Origin: Rhodanobacter sp. T12-5
Lineage (GTDB): Bacteria; Pseudomonadota; Gammaproteobacteria; Xanthomonadales; Rhodanobacteraceae
Length of the DNA stretch: 64,000 nucleotides
Assembly: GCF_008329435.1 (NCBI RefSeq)
Contig: NZ_NPKN01000003.1
Location: forward strand, 248,001-312,000
Direction: 5' to 3'
Shown here: positions 16,734 to 24,814 of the stretch, piece by piece
Layout of the letters: each line of letters begins with the position of its first letter
Numbering within the stretch: position 1 is the stretch's first letter
Notes under the pieces: generated by a model
Told to the model about the DNA's origin: nothing
Database searches by the model: none
Seen by the model: only the letters and a program-made list of their open reading frames with translations
Program-made: the position numbers and the translations under genes

Positions 16734-19700
16734 ATGGCGAGTCGGGAACAGGCACGGGGTGAACTTCGCGAACGCTTTTACCGAAGCGTGGCGGAAACTT
16801 TGGCGCTTCTTCATACGGCGCCGGGTTATGACCGCCGAGCCGCCCTGGCCGAGATCGCCGAGATTCTCGCCTCCACCATGGGTCTCCCCCTGGTCTGGAT
16901 CGGACGGCGCGAATCGGAGTGCTCCGAACTTGGAGTGGTAGCGGCAGCGGGCCCCGCCGCTGATTACGCCGCGTCGCTTCGGCTCAGCGCGGACGAACAT
17001 GATCCGGGTGGACGCGGCCCGGTGGCCATCGTGCTTCGTGAGGAACGTGCCAGGGCAACGTCGATCGATGCGCCGGAGTTCGCGCCGTGGCGAGAAGCGG
17101 CCCGGCGCCACGGGTTTGGATCGTGCATCGTGGCTGCGGCCAGGACACGTGACGGTGGCCAGTTGGTGTTGGCGGCCTACTCCCGTGATGGGGGCCCCGA
17201 GCTGAGTGACGAATTGCTGGACTGGGCGCAGCGGCTTGCCGATGAGCTTGCACGCTTCTGGGATCACCAGGCGCTGCTCGAGCGCAACATCCGGATGAGC
17301 CGTTATCGCGATGCGCAACGCACGATCCAGCGTGCCTTGCTCGAGCAGCCCCATCCGGAAGCGGTTTACCGCACGCTGGCCCAGGCACTGGTCGACATTG
17401 CGGGCGCAGCGGCGATCGATGTGTTTGTTGCCGACGGGGACGACGGCATGCTGCGCCGAACCGCGCTGGCAGGTCCCATGGCGGACGCCATGCGCCGGCT
17501 GCCCATGCCTCCGATGCATGCTGATGGCCCGGCGATCCCCGCTCCCACGCTCGCCTTCATGCAGGGCAGCCCCGTCGTCCGGATTCACCCGGCCGATCAC
17601 GCCGAAACATCCTCGATGTGGTGTACGGAACCGCTGGCCCGGATGGGGGCGGTCGGGTGCTGGCCGCTTTTTGCGGTGCCGGGTGGCGGGCCAGAAACAG
17701 CGCGCGTATCGATCGGCGTTTTCGTCGTCGTGACCGCCGAGCCGGACGTGTTTGACGATGAGATGTGCAGGCTGCTGGACGAGATTGCCGGCGTCGCCGG
17801 TCTTGCGCTGGAGCAGCACGACCAGCGCAGGGCCCTGGTGCTGGAACAGGAGCGCCAGACGTATCTTGCCCTGCACGATGACCTCACTGGTCTCCCCAAT
17901 CGTCGTGCACTGGATCAATACCTTGAAGGCGTACTGGTCAGGGCAGCGCGGCGCGGACGTCTGGTGGCCATCGGGTTGCTCGACCTGGATGACCTGAAGC
18001 CGATCAACGATCGCCATGGTCACGCGGCGGGCGATCGCGTCCTCGCCGAGGTGGCGGCGCGACTTCGCGAGGCGCTTCGCGCCGAGGATTATGTCGCACG
18101 CCTCGGTGGCGACGAGTTCGTGCTGGTGTTCGAGGATCTTGAAAACGAAGAGGACCTGAATCCTTTGCTCGATCGCGTATGGCAGGCGTTGCAGCAATCC
18201 ATGGTCATCGACGGCACGACCTTGCTGATGTCGGCCAGCCTGGGTATTGCCTTGTATCCGATGCATGCCGAAGCAACGGCAAGCGGCGCGCAGTTGCTGC
18301 GCCTCGCCGATCAGGCGATGTATCAGGTCAAGGCGCATAAACGACAACGCGCCAGATGGTGGTCGTTGCCGCCGCGGGATGGCTCGGTGGAACTCCCCGA
18401 CGAACACGACGATCGCGATCTGCCCCCGTACGGCAAGCTTGCGGCCGAGCTGCTCGGTTCATGCATGAGGCTGCTGGAATCCTGCATGCCCACAATGATC
18501 GAGACGTTTCACGCCCAGTTGATGACGCATGCCGGCGTGGCCAAACTTCTCCGCGTGCTTCCTGCCGATGGCACGAATGTCATCAAGCGGCGCTTGTCAC
18601 GGCACTTGCTGGCGCTGCTGCGCCCGGGTCTGGATCTGGCCAGCCAGCGAGCCAAGGCGAGCCAGACAGGATTCTTCTACGCGGCTTGCGGTGTGGAAGA
18701 GGTGTGGTTGCTGGAGGCAGTCGAGCGGCTTCGCGACCTCTTTGCCATTGCCTTGGGCGCCGGGGTGCATCGCGACCAGCGCCCGTTGAATATTGTGCTG
18801 CAGCGACTTGCGCTGGAGCGGCAATGGCAACTGGAGAGCATGCGCGAGTTGCAGCGTCGTCGTGTTGCGGTCCTTGCCAGACTCAATACGCTGGCTTGGT
18901 CGGCCGAGAGTTATCTGGAGTTGATCCAGGGTGCGGTCGACACACTGGTCGCCCACGATGAGATCGTCGCCTGCGCGGTGGGGCGCCCCGATGCGTTCGG
19001 TGAACTCACCTATGAGGCCGTGGCTGGCGTGGCTTTTGCGGATTATCTGCGGGCGCTGCGGCGAGGTGATACCTCGCCTGTTCGCGCGAATGCAGGCAGC
19101 CCGGAGGGTGCAGGGCCGAGCGGGCGCGCGTGGCGGACGGCGACTATCCAGCGATGCGCGTACTACGACAGCGATCCGGCGATGGCGAGCTGGCGCGAGA
19201 TCGCCGCCACTGTGGGAATCGTTTCCAATGTTGCCGTGCCACTGTGTCCGTTGCCGCGCACACCTGCCGTGGTGCTCACCATCTACAGCTCCTATGCGGG
19301 CGGGTTTCAAAGCGACGACCAGCAGGCGTTCGTCGAGCAGATCAAGACGGTACTGGATCTTGCCCTGATGCGGCTGGCGCCACCCAGGCCCGGTACCGCG
19401 TTGCTGCCGTTTTTCGTGCGTGAGTCCTGGCGCGCGATGGTTGTCACCGAGGCGGTCAGGATGCATTACCAGCCAGTGGTCCTGCTGGCGAACGGCCATG
19501 TCTCCGGGCTCGAGGCGTTGGCACGGCTGCACGAGGAAGACGGGACCATCCGCTTGCCGGGAAGTTTCCTGCCTGCCCTGCGCGATGATGACCTGGTATT
19601 GCTGTTTCGTCAGGGGCTGTTGCAGGCGACGGCCTGTCGCGAGGCCCTGGCGCAGGCGGGCTATCCGCTGAAAATGTCGGTGAACGTGCCGGCTGCGGCG

Positions 19701-20486
19701 CTGGAGGACTCGCGCTATGTCGAGACCGCCGCCGCCATCCTGGCGATGAGCACCTGCCCGCCGAGTTCGCTATTGCTGGAGATACTGGAATCACCGATTG
19801 GCACCGAGCACTCGACGCCGCTGGCGCTCGCCGGCATGCAGGCGCTCAAGGCACTCGGATTCAGTCTGGCCGAGGACGATCTGGGAGCCGGCTACAGTTC
19901 GCTCATTCGCCTGCGTCAGTGGCCGTTCGACCGGGTGAAGATCGATCAGGGCATTGTCAGGCAGGTCGCCGACGATCCGCTGCGGAGCCTGCACTTCATC
20001 CGCCAACTCATTCGTCTGGGCCATGATCTTGAACTGGAAGTGGTGGTGGAAGGACTCGAGACTCCCGGGCTGATCGAGGCCGCGCTGATCCTGGGAGCCG
20101 ACTTTGGACAAGGTTATGCCCTCGCGCGGCCGATGCCGCCCGAAGCTTTGCTGGGCTGGCTCTCGGAATTCCGTTGCAGTTGGGATGCAGCTTGCCCCAG
20201 GACAGCGCTGGGAGCCCTGGCGGCGGTGCTGTTGTGGGAGGAGCAATTTGTCGCGTTGCCGGTCGATCCGGTTTTCTGGCGGCGTCATGCCGAGACAAGT
20301 CGCGTACCAGGTGGCTACCCGCACCGCGACGGCCGTATTTCCGACGCGCTGGTCGACAACTACGCCGCAATGCATGCGGCATCGGTCGACGGGCCGGGAC
20401 ACGCAGCCTACCGGACGGCACGAGCGAAGCTGGTTGCCTCGCTGGTCGAGCATGTGCAGGTCGAAGAACATTACGGCGATGAGTAA
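16734..20486 (+). CDS. Multidomain c-di-GMP protein: GAF, GGDEF, globin-like, GAF, EAL
   Basis: This 1250-residue soluble protein has no signal peptide or membrane segment. Two GAF-like regions (about 20-170 and 190-360) precede a GGDEF domain whose signature is intact at residues 458-462, with an RAED I-site exactly five residues upstream. Residues about 560-720 form a helical segment resembling the globin of globin-coupled sensors. A further GAF-like region and an EAL domain follow (EAL at 927-929, then NVPA, EILES, DDLGAGYSS, VKIDQG, VVEGLET). Both catalytic cores look complete, so it could make and degrade c-di-GMP under product feedback. The last 95 residues are an uncharacterised helical extension. 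ATG 16734 is preferred; TTG 16722 is possible. Confidence 0.88.
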   Translation: MASREQARGELRERFYRSVAETLALLHTAPGYDRRAALAEIAEILASTMGLPLVWIGRRESECSELGVVAAAGPAADYAASLRLSADEHDPGGRGPVAIVLREERARATSIDAPEFAPWREAARRHGFGSCIVAAARTRDGGQLVLAAYSRDGGPELSDELLDWAQRLADELARFWDHQALLERNIRMSRYRDAQRTIQRALLEQPHPEAVYRTLAQALVDIAGAAAIDVFVADGDDGMLRRTALAGPMADAMRRLPMPPMHADGPAIPAPTLAFMQGSPVVRIHPADHAETSSMWCTEPLARMGAVGCWPLFAVPGGGPETARVSIGVFVVVTAEPDVFDDEMCRLLDEIAGVAGLALEQHDQRRALVLEQERQTYLALHDDLTGLPNRRALDQYLEGVLVRAARRGRLVAIGLLDLDDLKPINDRHGHAAGDRVLAEVAARLREALRAEDYVARLGGDEFVLVFEDLENEEDLNPLLDRVWQALQQSMVIDGTTLLMSASLGIALYPMHAEATASGAQLLRLADQAMYQVKAHKRQRARWWSLPPRDGSVELPDEHDDRDLPPYGKLAAELLGSCMRLLESCMPTMIETFHAQLMTHAGVAKLLRVLPADGTNVIKRRLSRHLLALLRPGLDLASQRAKASQTGFFYAACGVEEVWLLEAVERLRDLFAIALGAGVHRDQRPLNIVLQRLALERQWQLESMRELQRRRVAVLARLNTLAWSAESYLELIQGAVDTLVAHDEIVACAVGRPDAFGELTYEAVAGVAFADYLRALRRGDTSPVRANAGSPEGAGPSGRAWRTATIQRCAYYDSDPAMASWREIAATVGIVSNVAVPLCPLPRTPAVVLTIYSSYAGGFQSDDQQAFVEQIKTVLDLALMRLAPPRPGTALLPFFVRESWRAMVVTEAVRMHYQPVVLLANGHVSGLEALARLHEEDGTIRLPGSFLPALRDDDLVLLFRQGLLQATACREALAQAGYPLKMSVNVPAAALEDSRYVETAAAILAMSTCPPSSLLLEILESPIGTEHSTPLALAGMQALKALGFSLAEDDLGAGYSSLIRLRQWPFDRVKIDQGIVRQVADDPLRSLHFIRQLIRLGHDLELEVVVEGLETPGLIEAALILGADFGQGYALARPMPPEALLGWLSEFRCSWDAACPRTALGALAAVLLWEEQFVALPVDPVFWRRHAETSRVPGGYPHRDGRISDALVDNYAAMHAASVDGPGHAAYRTARAKLVASLVEHVQVEEHYGDE

Positions 20487-20614
20487 GCTTCGGATGCAGT
20501 TTCTCCATCTCGGTTCGGGACCGACCTGGCGAACCTGAAGGCCGCAGCCGGGAAATGGAATCGGCGTTGCTCCGGCCTTGCACCGACGCAGTGGGGATGG
20601 TGTGATCGGTCGCC

Positions 20615-21886
20615 ATGAGTCTGATCGACACCCATCGCACCATCGACGCCGTCTGGCGGATCGAATCCGCCCGGCTGATCGCCGGTCTGGCGCGCATGTT
20701 GCGCGATGTGGGCCTGGCCGAGGAGCTGGCGCAGGACGCGCTGGTGGTCGCGCTGGAGCAGTGGCCGCAAACCGGCGTGCCGGACAACCCCGGCGCATGG
20801 CTGATGACCACCGCCAAGCGTCGCGCGATCGACCGGCTGCGGCGCAGCAAGCTGCTTGAGCGCAAGCATGCCGAACTGATGCACGAACTGGAGACGGAAC
20901 AGCAACAGCAGGTGTCGGCCGTGGAAGCAGCGCTTGACGATGCGATCGGTGACGATTTGTTGCGGTTGATGTTCACCGCCTGCCACCCGGTGTTGCCGAT
21001 CGAGGCGCGCGTGGCGCTGACCCTTCGCCTGCTGGGCGGCCTCACCACCGGCGAAATCGCGCGGGCGTTCCTGCAGCCGGAGGCGACGATCGCGCAGCGC
21101 ATCGTGCGCGCCAAGCGCAGCCTCGGCAAGGCCCAGGTACCGTTCGAGGTGCCGCGGGGCGATGAGCTGGCCGAGCGCCTGTCGTCGGTGCTCGGCGTGA
21201 TCTACCTCGTCTTCAACGAGGGCTACTCGGCCACCGCCGGCGAGGACTGGATGCGTCCGGCACTGTGCGAGGAAGCGCTGCGCCTCGGCCGGGTGCTGGT
21301 GGGCCTGATGCCACGGGAGCCCGAAGTGCACGGCCTGCTTGCGTTGATGGAGATCCAGGCCTCGCGTGCGCATGCGCGCGTCACTGCGGCAGGCGAACCG
21401 ATCCTGCTGCTCGAACAGAATCGCGCGCAGTGGGATCAATTGCTGATTAGCCGCGGGCTCGCCGCACTCGATCATGCGGAAAAGCTGGGTGGCGCGCTCG
21501 GCCCCTACGCGCTGCAGGCGGCGATCGCCGCCTGTCACGCCCGCGCACGGACGGCCGATGCCACCGACTGGAACCGCATCGCGACCTTGTACGGCATATT
21601 GGCGCGGGCCACGCCATCGCCCATCGTGGAATTGAACCGCGCGGTTGCCGTCGCCATGGCAGCCGGCCCTGCTGCGGGCCTCGTACTCGCCGATGCACTG
21701 ATCACCGAGCCGGCGCTGGCGCACTATCACCTGTTGCCCGCCGTGCGCGGCGACCTGCTGTTCAAGCTGGGCCGCACCGATGAAGCCCGCGCCGCCTTCG
21801 AGCATGCCGCGGCTCTGGCGCAGAACACGCGCGAGCGCGAACTCATGCTGGGACGGGCGGGAGCATGCGGGGGCAACGTGGCATAA
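20615..21886 (+). CDS. ECF sigma factor with long C-terminal extension (ECF42-type)
   Basis: This 423-residue protein has sigma region 2 at about 15-85 (LAEELAQDALVVALEQWP and PGAWLMTTAKRRAIDRLRR) and region 4 around 135-185 (TGEIARAFLQPEATIAQRIVRAKR). A C-terminal part of some 230 residues follows, typical of ECF42 sigma factors, with NEGYSAT and a TPR-like end (FKLGRTDEARAAFEHAAALA). In ECF42 the extension controls activity in place of an anti-sigma factor; none is encoded nearby. The usual partner is a DGPF protein; one is encoded at 15786, separated by the c-di-GMP gene. The ATG at 20615 has only a weak ribosome binding site. Group assignment is by pattern, not by search. Confidence 0.87.
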   Translation: MSLIDTHRTIDAVWRIESARLIAGLARMLRDVGLAEELAQDALVVALEQWPQTGVPDNPGAWLMTTAKRRAIDRLRRSKLLERKHAELMHELETEQQQQVSAVEAALDDAIGDDLLRLMFTACHPVLPIEARVALTLRLLGGLTTGEIARAFLQPEATIAQRIVRAKRSLGKAQVPFEVPRGDELAERLSSVLGVIYLVFNEGYSATAGEDWMRPALCEEALRLGRVLVGLMPREPEVHGLLALMEIQASRAHARVTAAGEPILLLEQNRAQWDQLLISRGLAALDHAEKLGGALGPYALQAAIAACHARARTADATDWNRIATLYGILARATPSPIVELNRAVAVAMAAGPAAGLVLADALITEPALAHYHLLPAVRGDLLFKLGRTDEARAAFEHAAALAQNTRERELMLGRAGACGGNVA

Positions 21887-21908
21887 AGGCATCTTGCGGA
21901 TCCTCGCC

Positions 21909-22010
21909 ATCGTTCACGCCGAGCGTGGTTCGCGCCGGCGAACGAAGTCGAAGGCGCTGCCTCACGGGGCTTCGACTCCGGCCTTGCGGCCTGCGCTCAG
22001 GGAGAACGGA
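21909..22010. repeat. Dispersed intergenic repeat with nested inverted arms
   Basis: The stretch starts with CGTTCACGCCGAGCG (21911) and ends with CGCTCAGGGAGAACGG, which are imperfect reverse complements. Inside lie GAAGTCGAAG (21944-21953) and CTTCGACTCC (21970-21979), complementary at 9 of 10 positions. This composition (gttc...gagc...gtcgaag and its complement) is common in dispersed non-coding repeats of proteobacteria. It separates the sigma factor gene from the lexA operon and may act as a terminator or mRNA fold. Copy number cannot be judged from one window. Confidence 0.45.
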
Positions 22011-22122
22011 GTGAAGAAATGTTCCACGGCGAAAGGGTCCATTCCCCATGGCGGGAACTGCAAGGTCCTCCTGTCTGGCCCGCCAAGCCCTTGATCTTCC
22101 GGCAGATGAAACCCGACACTTC

Positions 22123-22146
22123 ATTTTCACCAAAAAAGGTGAAAAT
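22123..22146. promoter_or_regulatory. Perfect 24-bp palindrome, putative LexA operator
   Basis: ATTTTCACC, six A residues and GGTGAAAAT form a perfect inverted repeat ending 8 nt before the lexA ATG, over the expected ribosome binding region. A possible promoter lies just upstream (TTGATC 22091-22096, 18 nt, GACACT 22115-22120), placing the palindrome at +1. Binding by the LexA encoded next to it would give autoregulation of the whole imuA-imuB-dnaE2 cassette. The sequence differs from the E. coli CTGT-N8-ACAG box. Confidence 0.7.
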
Positions 22147-22154
22147 ATGGCGGC

Positions 22155-22775
22155 ATGAGCCTGCAGCTGACCACCCGCCAATCCAACATCCTGGACTTCA
22201 TCCGGGATCGCCTCGAACACGCCGGCCAAGCGCCGACACTGGAGGAAATCGGCCAGGCGATGGGTCTGGCCAACGTCAGCGCGGTGCTGAAGCACGTCCG
22301 TTCGCTGGAGGCGAAAGGGCGATTGCAGATCGAGCCGAACCGCTCGCGCGGCATCCGGCTGGTGACCGCGCCGGACCCGGCCGATGCGGACACGATGGAA
22401 CTTCCCCTGGTCGGGCGCATCGCCGCCGGTGAACCGCTGTTTTCCGAATCGCGGATCGAACGCACGCTGCGCGTGTCGCGCTGGCTGTTCCGGCTGAAGC
22501 CGGATTACCTGGTGCGCGTGGTCGGTGATTCGATGCGCGACGAAGGCATCCTCGACCAGGACATCGTGGGCGTGCATGCCACGCCGGTGGCCCGCCACGG
22601 CCAGGTGGTCGCGGCCCGGGTGGGTGGCGACCGCTTCACCATCAAGCGGCTGTATTGGCAGGGCGACGTGATCCGGTTGTTGCCGAACAGCCCGGGCTAT
22701 CAGCCGATCGTCCCCGACCCCAGCGACGACTTCGCCATCGAAGGCCTGTTTGCCGGTTTGTTGAGGGGCGGCTGA
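22155..22775 (+). CDS. lexA: LexA-family SOS repressor (second-type LexA of the imuA-imuB-dnaE2 cassette)
   Basis: This 206-residue protein has a winged-helix N-terminus (TTRQSNILDFI, then LEEIGQAMGLANVSAVLKHVRSLE). The S24 peptidase-like half carries the self-cleavage bond Ala91-Gly92 in GRIAAGEP, nucleophile Ser126 in VVGDSMRDEGI and Lys164 in TIKRLY. All elements for RecA*-stimulated autocleavage are intact. It probably represses its own operon through the palindrome at 22123-22146. The recognition helix differs from classical LexA, in line with a divergent operator, and a second LexA elsewhere in the genome is likely. The stop overlaps the imuA ATG (TGATG), so the genes are coupled. Confidence 0.93.
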   Translation: MSLQLTTRQSNILDFIRDRLEHAGQAPTLEEIGQAMGLANVSAVLKHVRSLEAKGRLQIEPNRSRGIRLVTAPDPADADTMELPLVGRIAAGEPLFSESRIERTLRVSRWLFRLKPDYLVRVVGDSMRDEGILDQDIVGVHATPVARHGQVVAARVGGDRFTIKRLYWQGDVIRLLPNSPGYQPIVPDPSDDFAIEGLFAGLLRGG

Positions 22776-23398
22776 TGGGCGCCGTGGTCGCCTTGTCGGG
22801 CATGCTCGATGCGCGGCAGGTCTGGCGCGGCCGGGCGATGCCCGTACCGGCCGGCGAGCAGCCGACCGGCTGGGCCGCGCTGGACGCTGTGCTTCCCGCG
22901 GGCGGCTGGCCGGATGCCGCGCTGTCGGAAATCCTGCTGCCGGTCGATGGCGTCGGCGAGCTTCGCCTGTTGTTGCCCACGCTGGCGCGCCTGAGCCACG
23001 GCGCGCGTCCGGTGATCGTCGTGGCACCACCCTATGCGCCGTGCGTGGCCGGCTGGCAGCAGCACGGCGTCGACATGCGAAGGGTGGATATCGTGGCGGC
23101 ACCGGAGGCCGAGGTGCTGTGGGTCACCGAGCAATGCCTGCGCTCGGGCAGTTGCGCCGCCGTGCTGGCGTGGCCGCGCAAGGCCGACGACCGCGCCTTG
23201 CGTCGCCTGCAGGTGGCGGCGGACACGGGCAAGGCGCTGGCGTTTGCGTTCCGCGATCGCCGGCATCTTTCGAGTGCCTCGCCGGCGGCCCTGCGGCTGG
23301 AGATCGAAACCGCTCCAAGCGCCCGGGTATGGGTGCGCAAGTGTCGTGGCGGTGCCGTGCCGGCGCAGCCTTTCGCGCTTTCCCGCTCCCTGCATTGA
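22775..23398 (+). CDS. imuA: ImuA, RecA-like mutasome component
   Basis: This 207-residue protein has the ImuA/SulA-related RecA-like fold: PTGWAALDAVLPAGGWPDAALSEILLP near the start, then strands such as ARPVIVVAPPYAPC. The P-loop is degenerate (no GKT), as is usual in this family. ImuA interacts with RecA and ImuB during translesion synthesis. The start at 22775 overlaps the lexA TGA. A longer open frame from 22655 lies inside lexA and is rejected. The C-terminus is basic (RVWVRKCRGG). Its place between lexA and imuB identifies it more strongly than any single motif. Confidence 0.9.
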   Translation: MGAVVALSGMLDARQVWRGRAMPVPAGEQPTGWAALDAVLPAGGWPDAALSEILLPVDGVGELRLLLPTLARLSHGARPVIVVAPPYAPCVAGWQQHGVDMRRVDIVAAPEAEVLWVTEQCLRSGSCAAVLAWPRKADDRALRRLQVAADTGKALAFAFRDRRHLSSASPAALRLEIETAPSARVWVRKCRGGAVPAQPFALSRSLH

Positions 23399-23410
23399 TG
23401 GCCGGCGATC

Positions 23411-24814
23411 ATGTTGTGGGCCTGTATTTTGCTGCCGCACCTGGCACTGGATGGCATTCTCCGCCGCCGGGCGAGTGACGATCCGCTGGTGCTGGTGGAC
23501 GGCGCCGTCAACGCACGCAGCATCGTGGCGGTCAATGCCTCGGCACGTGACGCGGGCCTGCGCGTCGGCCAGCGCCTGACCGCCGCCCATGCGTTGCTCG
23601 CACGGTTCGATGCGCTGCCCCACGATCCGCAGGCGGCCGATCGCTGGCAGCGCTTCCTGGCGGCGGTGGCGTATCGCTACAGCTCCGAGGTGAGCCTGCT
23701 GCCGCATGCGATCGTGCTGGAGGCAAGCCGCAGCCTCGCCCTGTTCGGTCCATGGCCGCGCTTCGAATCCATGCTGCGCGCCGACTTCGCCGCGCTGGGC
23801 TTTCGTCATCGCATCGCGCTCGCGCCCACGCCGCATGCGGCCTGGGTGCTGGCCGGCATCGCAGATGGTCGCGCGGTGCTGACGCCCGATGCTCTGCGTC
23901 CTGCGCTGCAGGCCGTGCCCATGCGCAAGAGCCGCTTGCCGGCGGCTTCGATCGAGGCGCTGTCCGGCATGGGCATCCGCACGCTGGGGCAATTGCTGAC
24001 GTTGCCGCGCGACGGCTTGCGCCGGCGTTTCGGGAATGAACTGCCGCAGATGATCGACCGCCTGCTCGGCGAGATACCGGCCGGACTCGACGCCTATCGT
24101 CCACCGGATGCATTCGATCTGCGGATCGAACTGAGCCACGAAGTGGAAAACATCGCCGCGCTGGTGTTTCCGCTGCGTCGCATGACCGGCGACCTCGCCG
24201 CCTACCTGGCGGGCCGGGACGGTGGCGTGCAGCGGTTCCTGCTGCGGCTGGAACATCGCGAAGGCAGGGCGACCGAGGTGAAGGTCGGCCTGCTGTCGCC
24301 CGAGCGCGACGCCGGCATGCTGTTCGAACTGGCGCGCGGACGGCTGGAACAGGTGCAACTGCCCGAGCCCGTGCTGGCCATGCGCCTGGTCGCACGCGAC
24401 CTGCCGGACTTCGTGCCGGCCGGGCGCGACCTGTTCGACGAACGGCCGGCCAATGCGCTGCCGATCGAGCAGTTGCGCGAACGACTGCGCGCGCGGCTCG
24501 GCGATCGCGCCGTCTACCGGTTGGGCGGCACCACCGATCCGCGCCCTGAACGCGCGCAGGCAGTGGCCGACGAAGGTGCCGGTTACGAAGAGTCACGCTT
24601 GCGTCCGACCTGGCTGCTCGATCGTCCGATTCCGCTGCGCGGCCCGGCGCCGCGCATCCTGGCCGGTCCCGAGCGGCTGGAAACCGGCTGGTGGGACGGC
24701 GCCGAAGCGTGCCGCGACTACTACGTGATCGAGACCTCGCTGGGTCAGCATGCGTGGGCATTCTGTCAGCCCGGCGAACAGGGCGGCTGGATGCTGCAGG
24801 GCTGGTTCGCATGA
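23411..24814 (+). CDS. imuB: ImuB, non-catalytic Y-family polymerase homologue
   Basis: This 467-residue protein resembles DinB/UmuC polymerases ([16 protein letters not shown] start; helix-hairpin-helix-like [25 protein letters not shown]). The catalytic YAxxDE-type acidic motif expected near residue 100 is absent; [14 protein letters not shown] occupies that place, which fits ImuB's role as an inactive scaffold. ImuB links DnaE2 and ImuA to the sliding clamp. A candidate clamp contact is PAGRDLFDE in the C-terminal third. Its stop overlaps the DnaE2 ATG (ATGA at 24811-24814). The start ATG 23411 lies 12 nt after imuA with little ribosome binding sequence, suggesting re-initiation. Confidence 0.9.
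   Translation: MLWACILLPHLALDGILRRRASDDPLVLVDGAVNARSIVAVNASARDAGLRVGQRLTAAHALLARFDALPHDPQAADRWQRFLAAVAYRYSSEVSLLPHAIVLEASRSLALFGPWPRFESMLRADFAALGFRHRIALAPTPHAAWVLAGIADGRAVLTPDALRPALQAVPMRKSRLPAASIEALSGMGIRTLGQLLTLPRDGLRRRFGNELPQMIDRLLGEIPAGLDAYRPPDAFDLRIELSHEVENIAALVFPLRRMTGDLAAYLAGRDGGVQRFLLRLEHREGRATEVKVGLLSPERDAGMLFELARGRLEQVQLPEPVLAMRLVARDLPDFVPAGRDLFDERPANALPIEQLRERLRARLGDRAVYRLGGTTDPRPERAQAVADEGAGYEESRLRPTWLLDRPIPLRGPAPRILAGPERLETGWWDGAEACRDYYVIETSLGQHAWAFCQPGEQGGWMLQGWFA

Noticed and set aside
23411..24814. ImuB as an active DinB/UmuC polymerase
   Set aside because: The acidic catalytic motif expected in Y-family polymerases is not present, and the operon context is that of ImuB.
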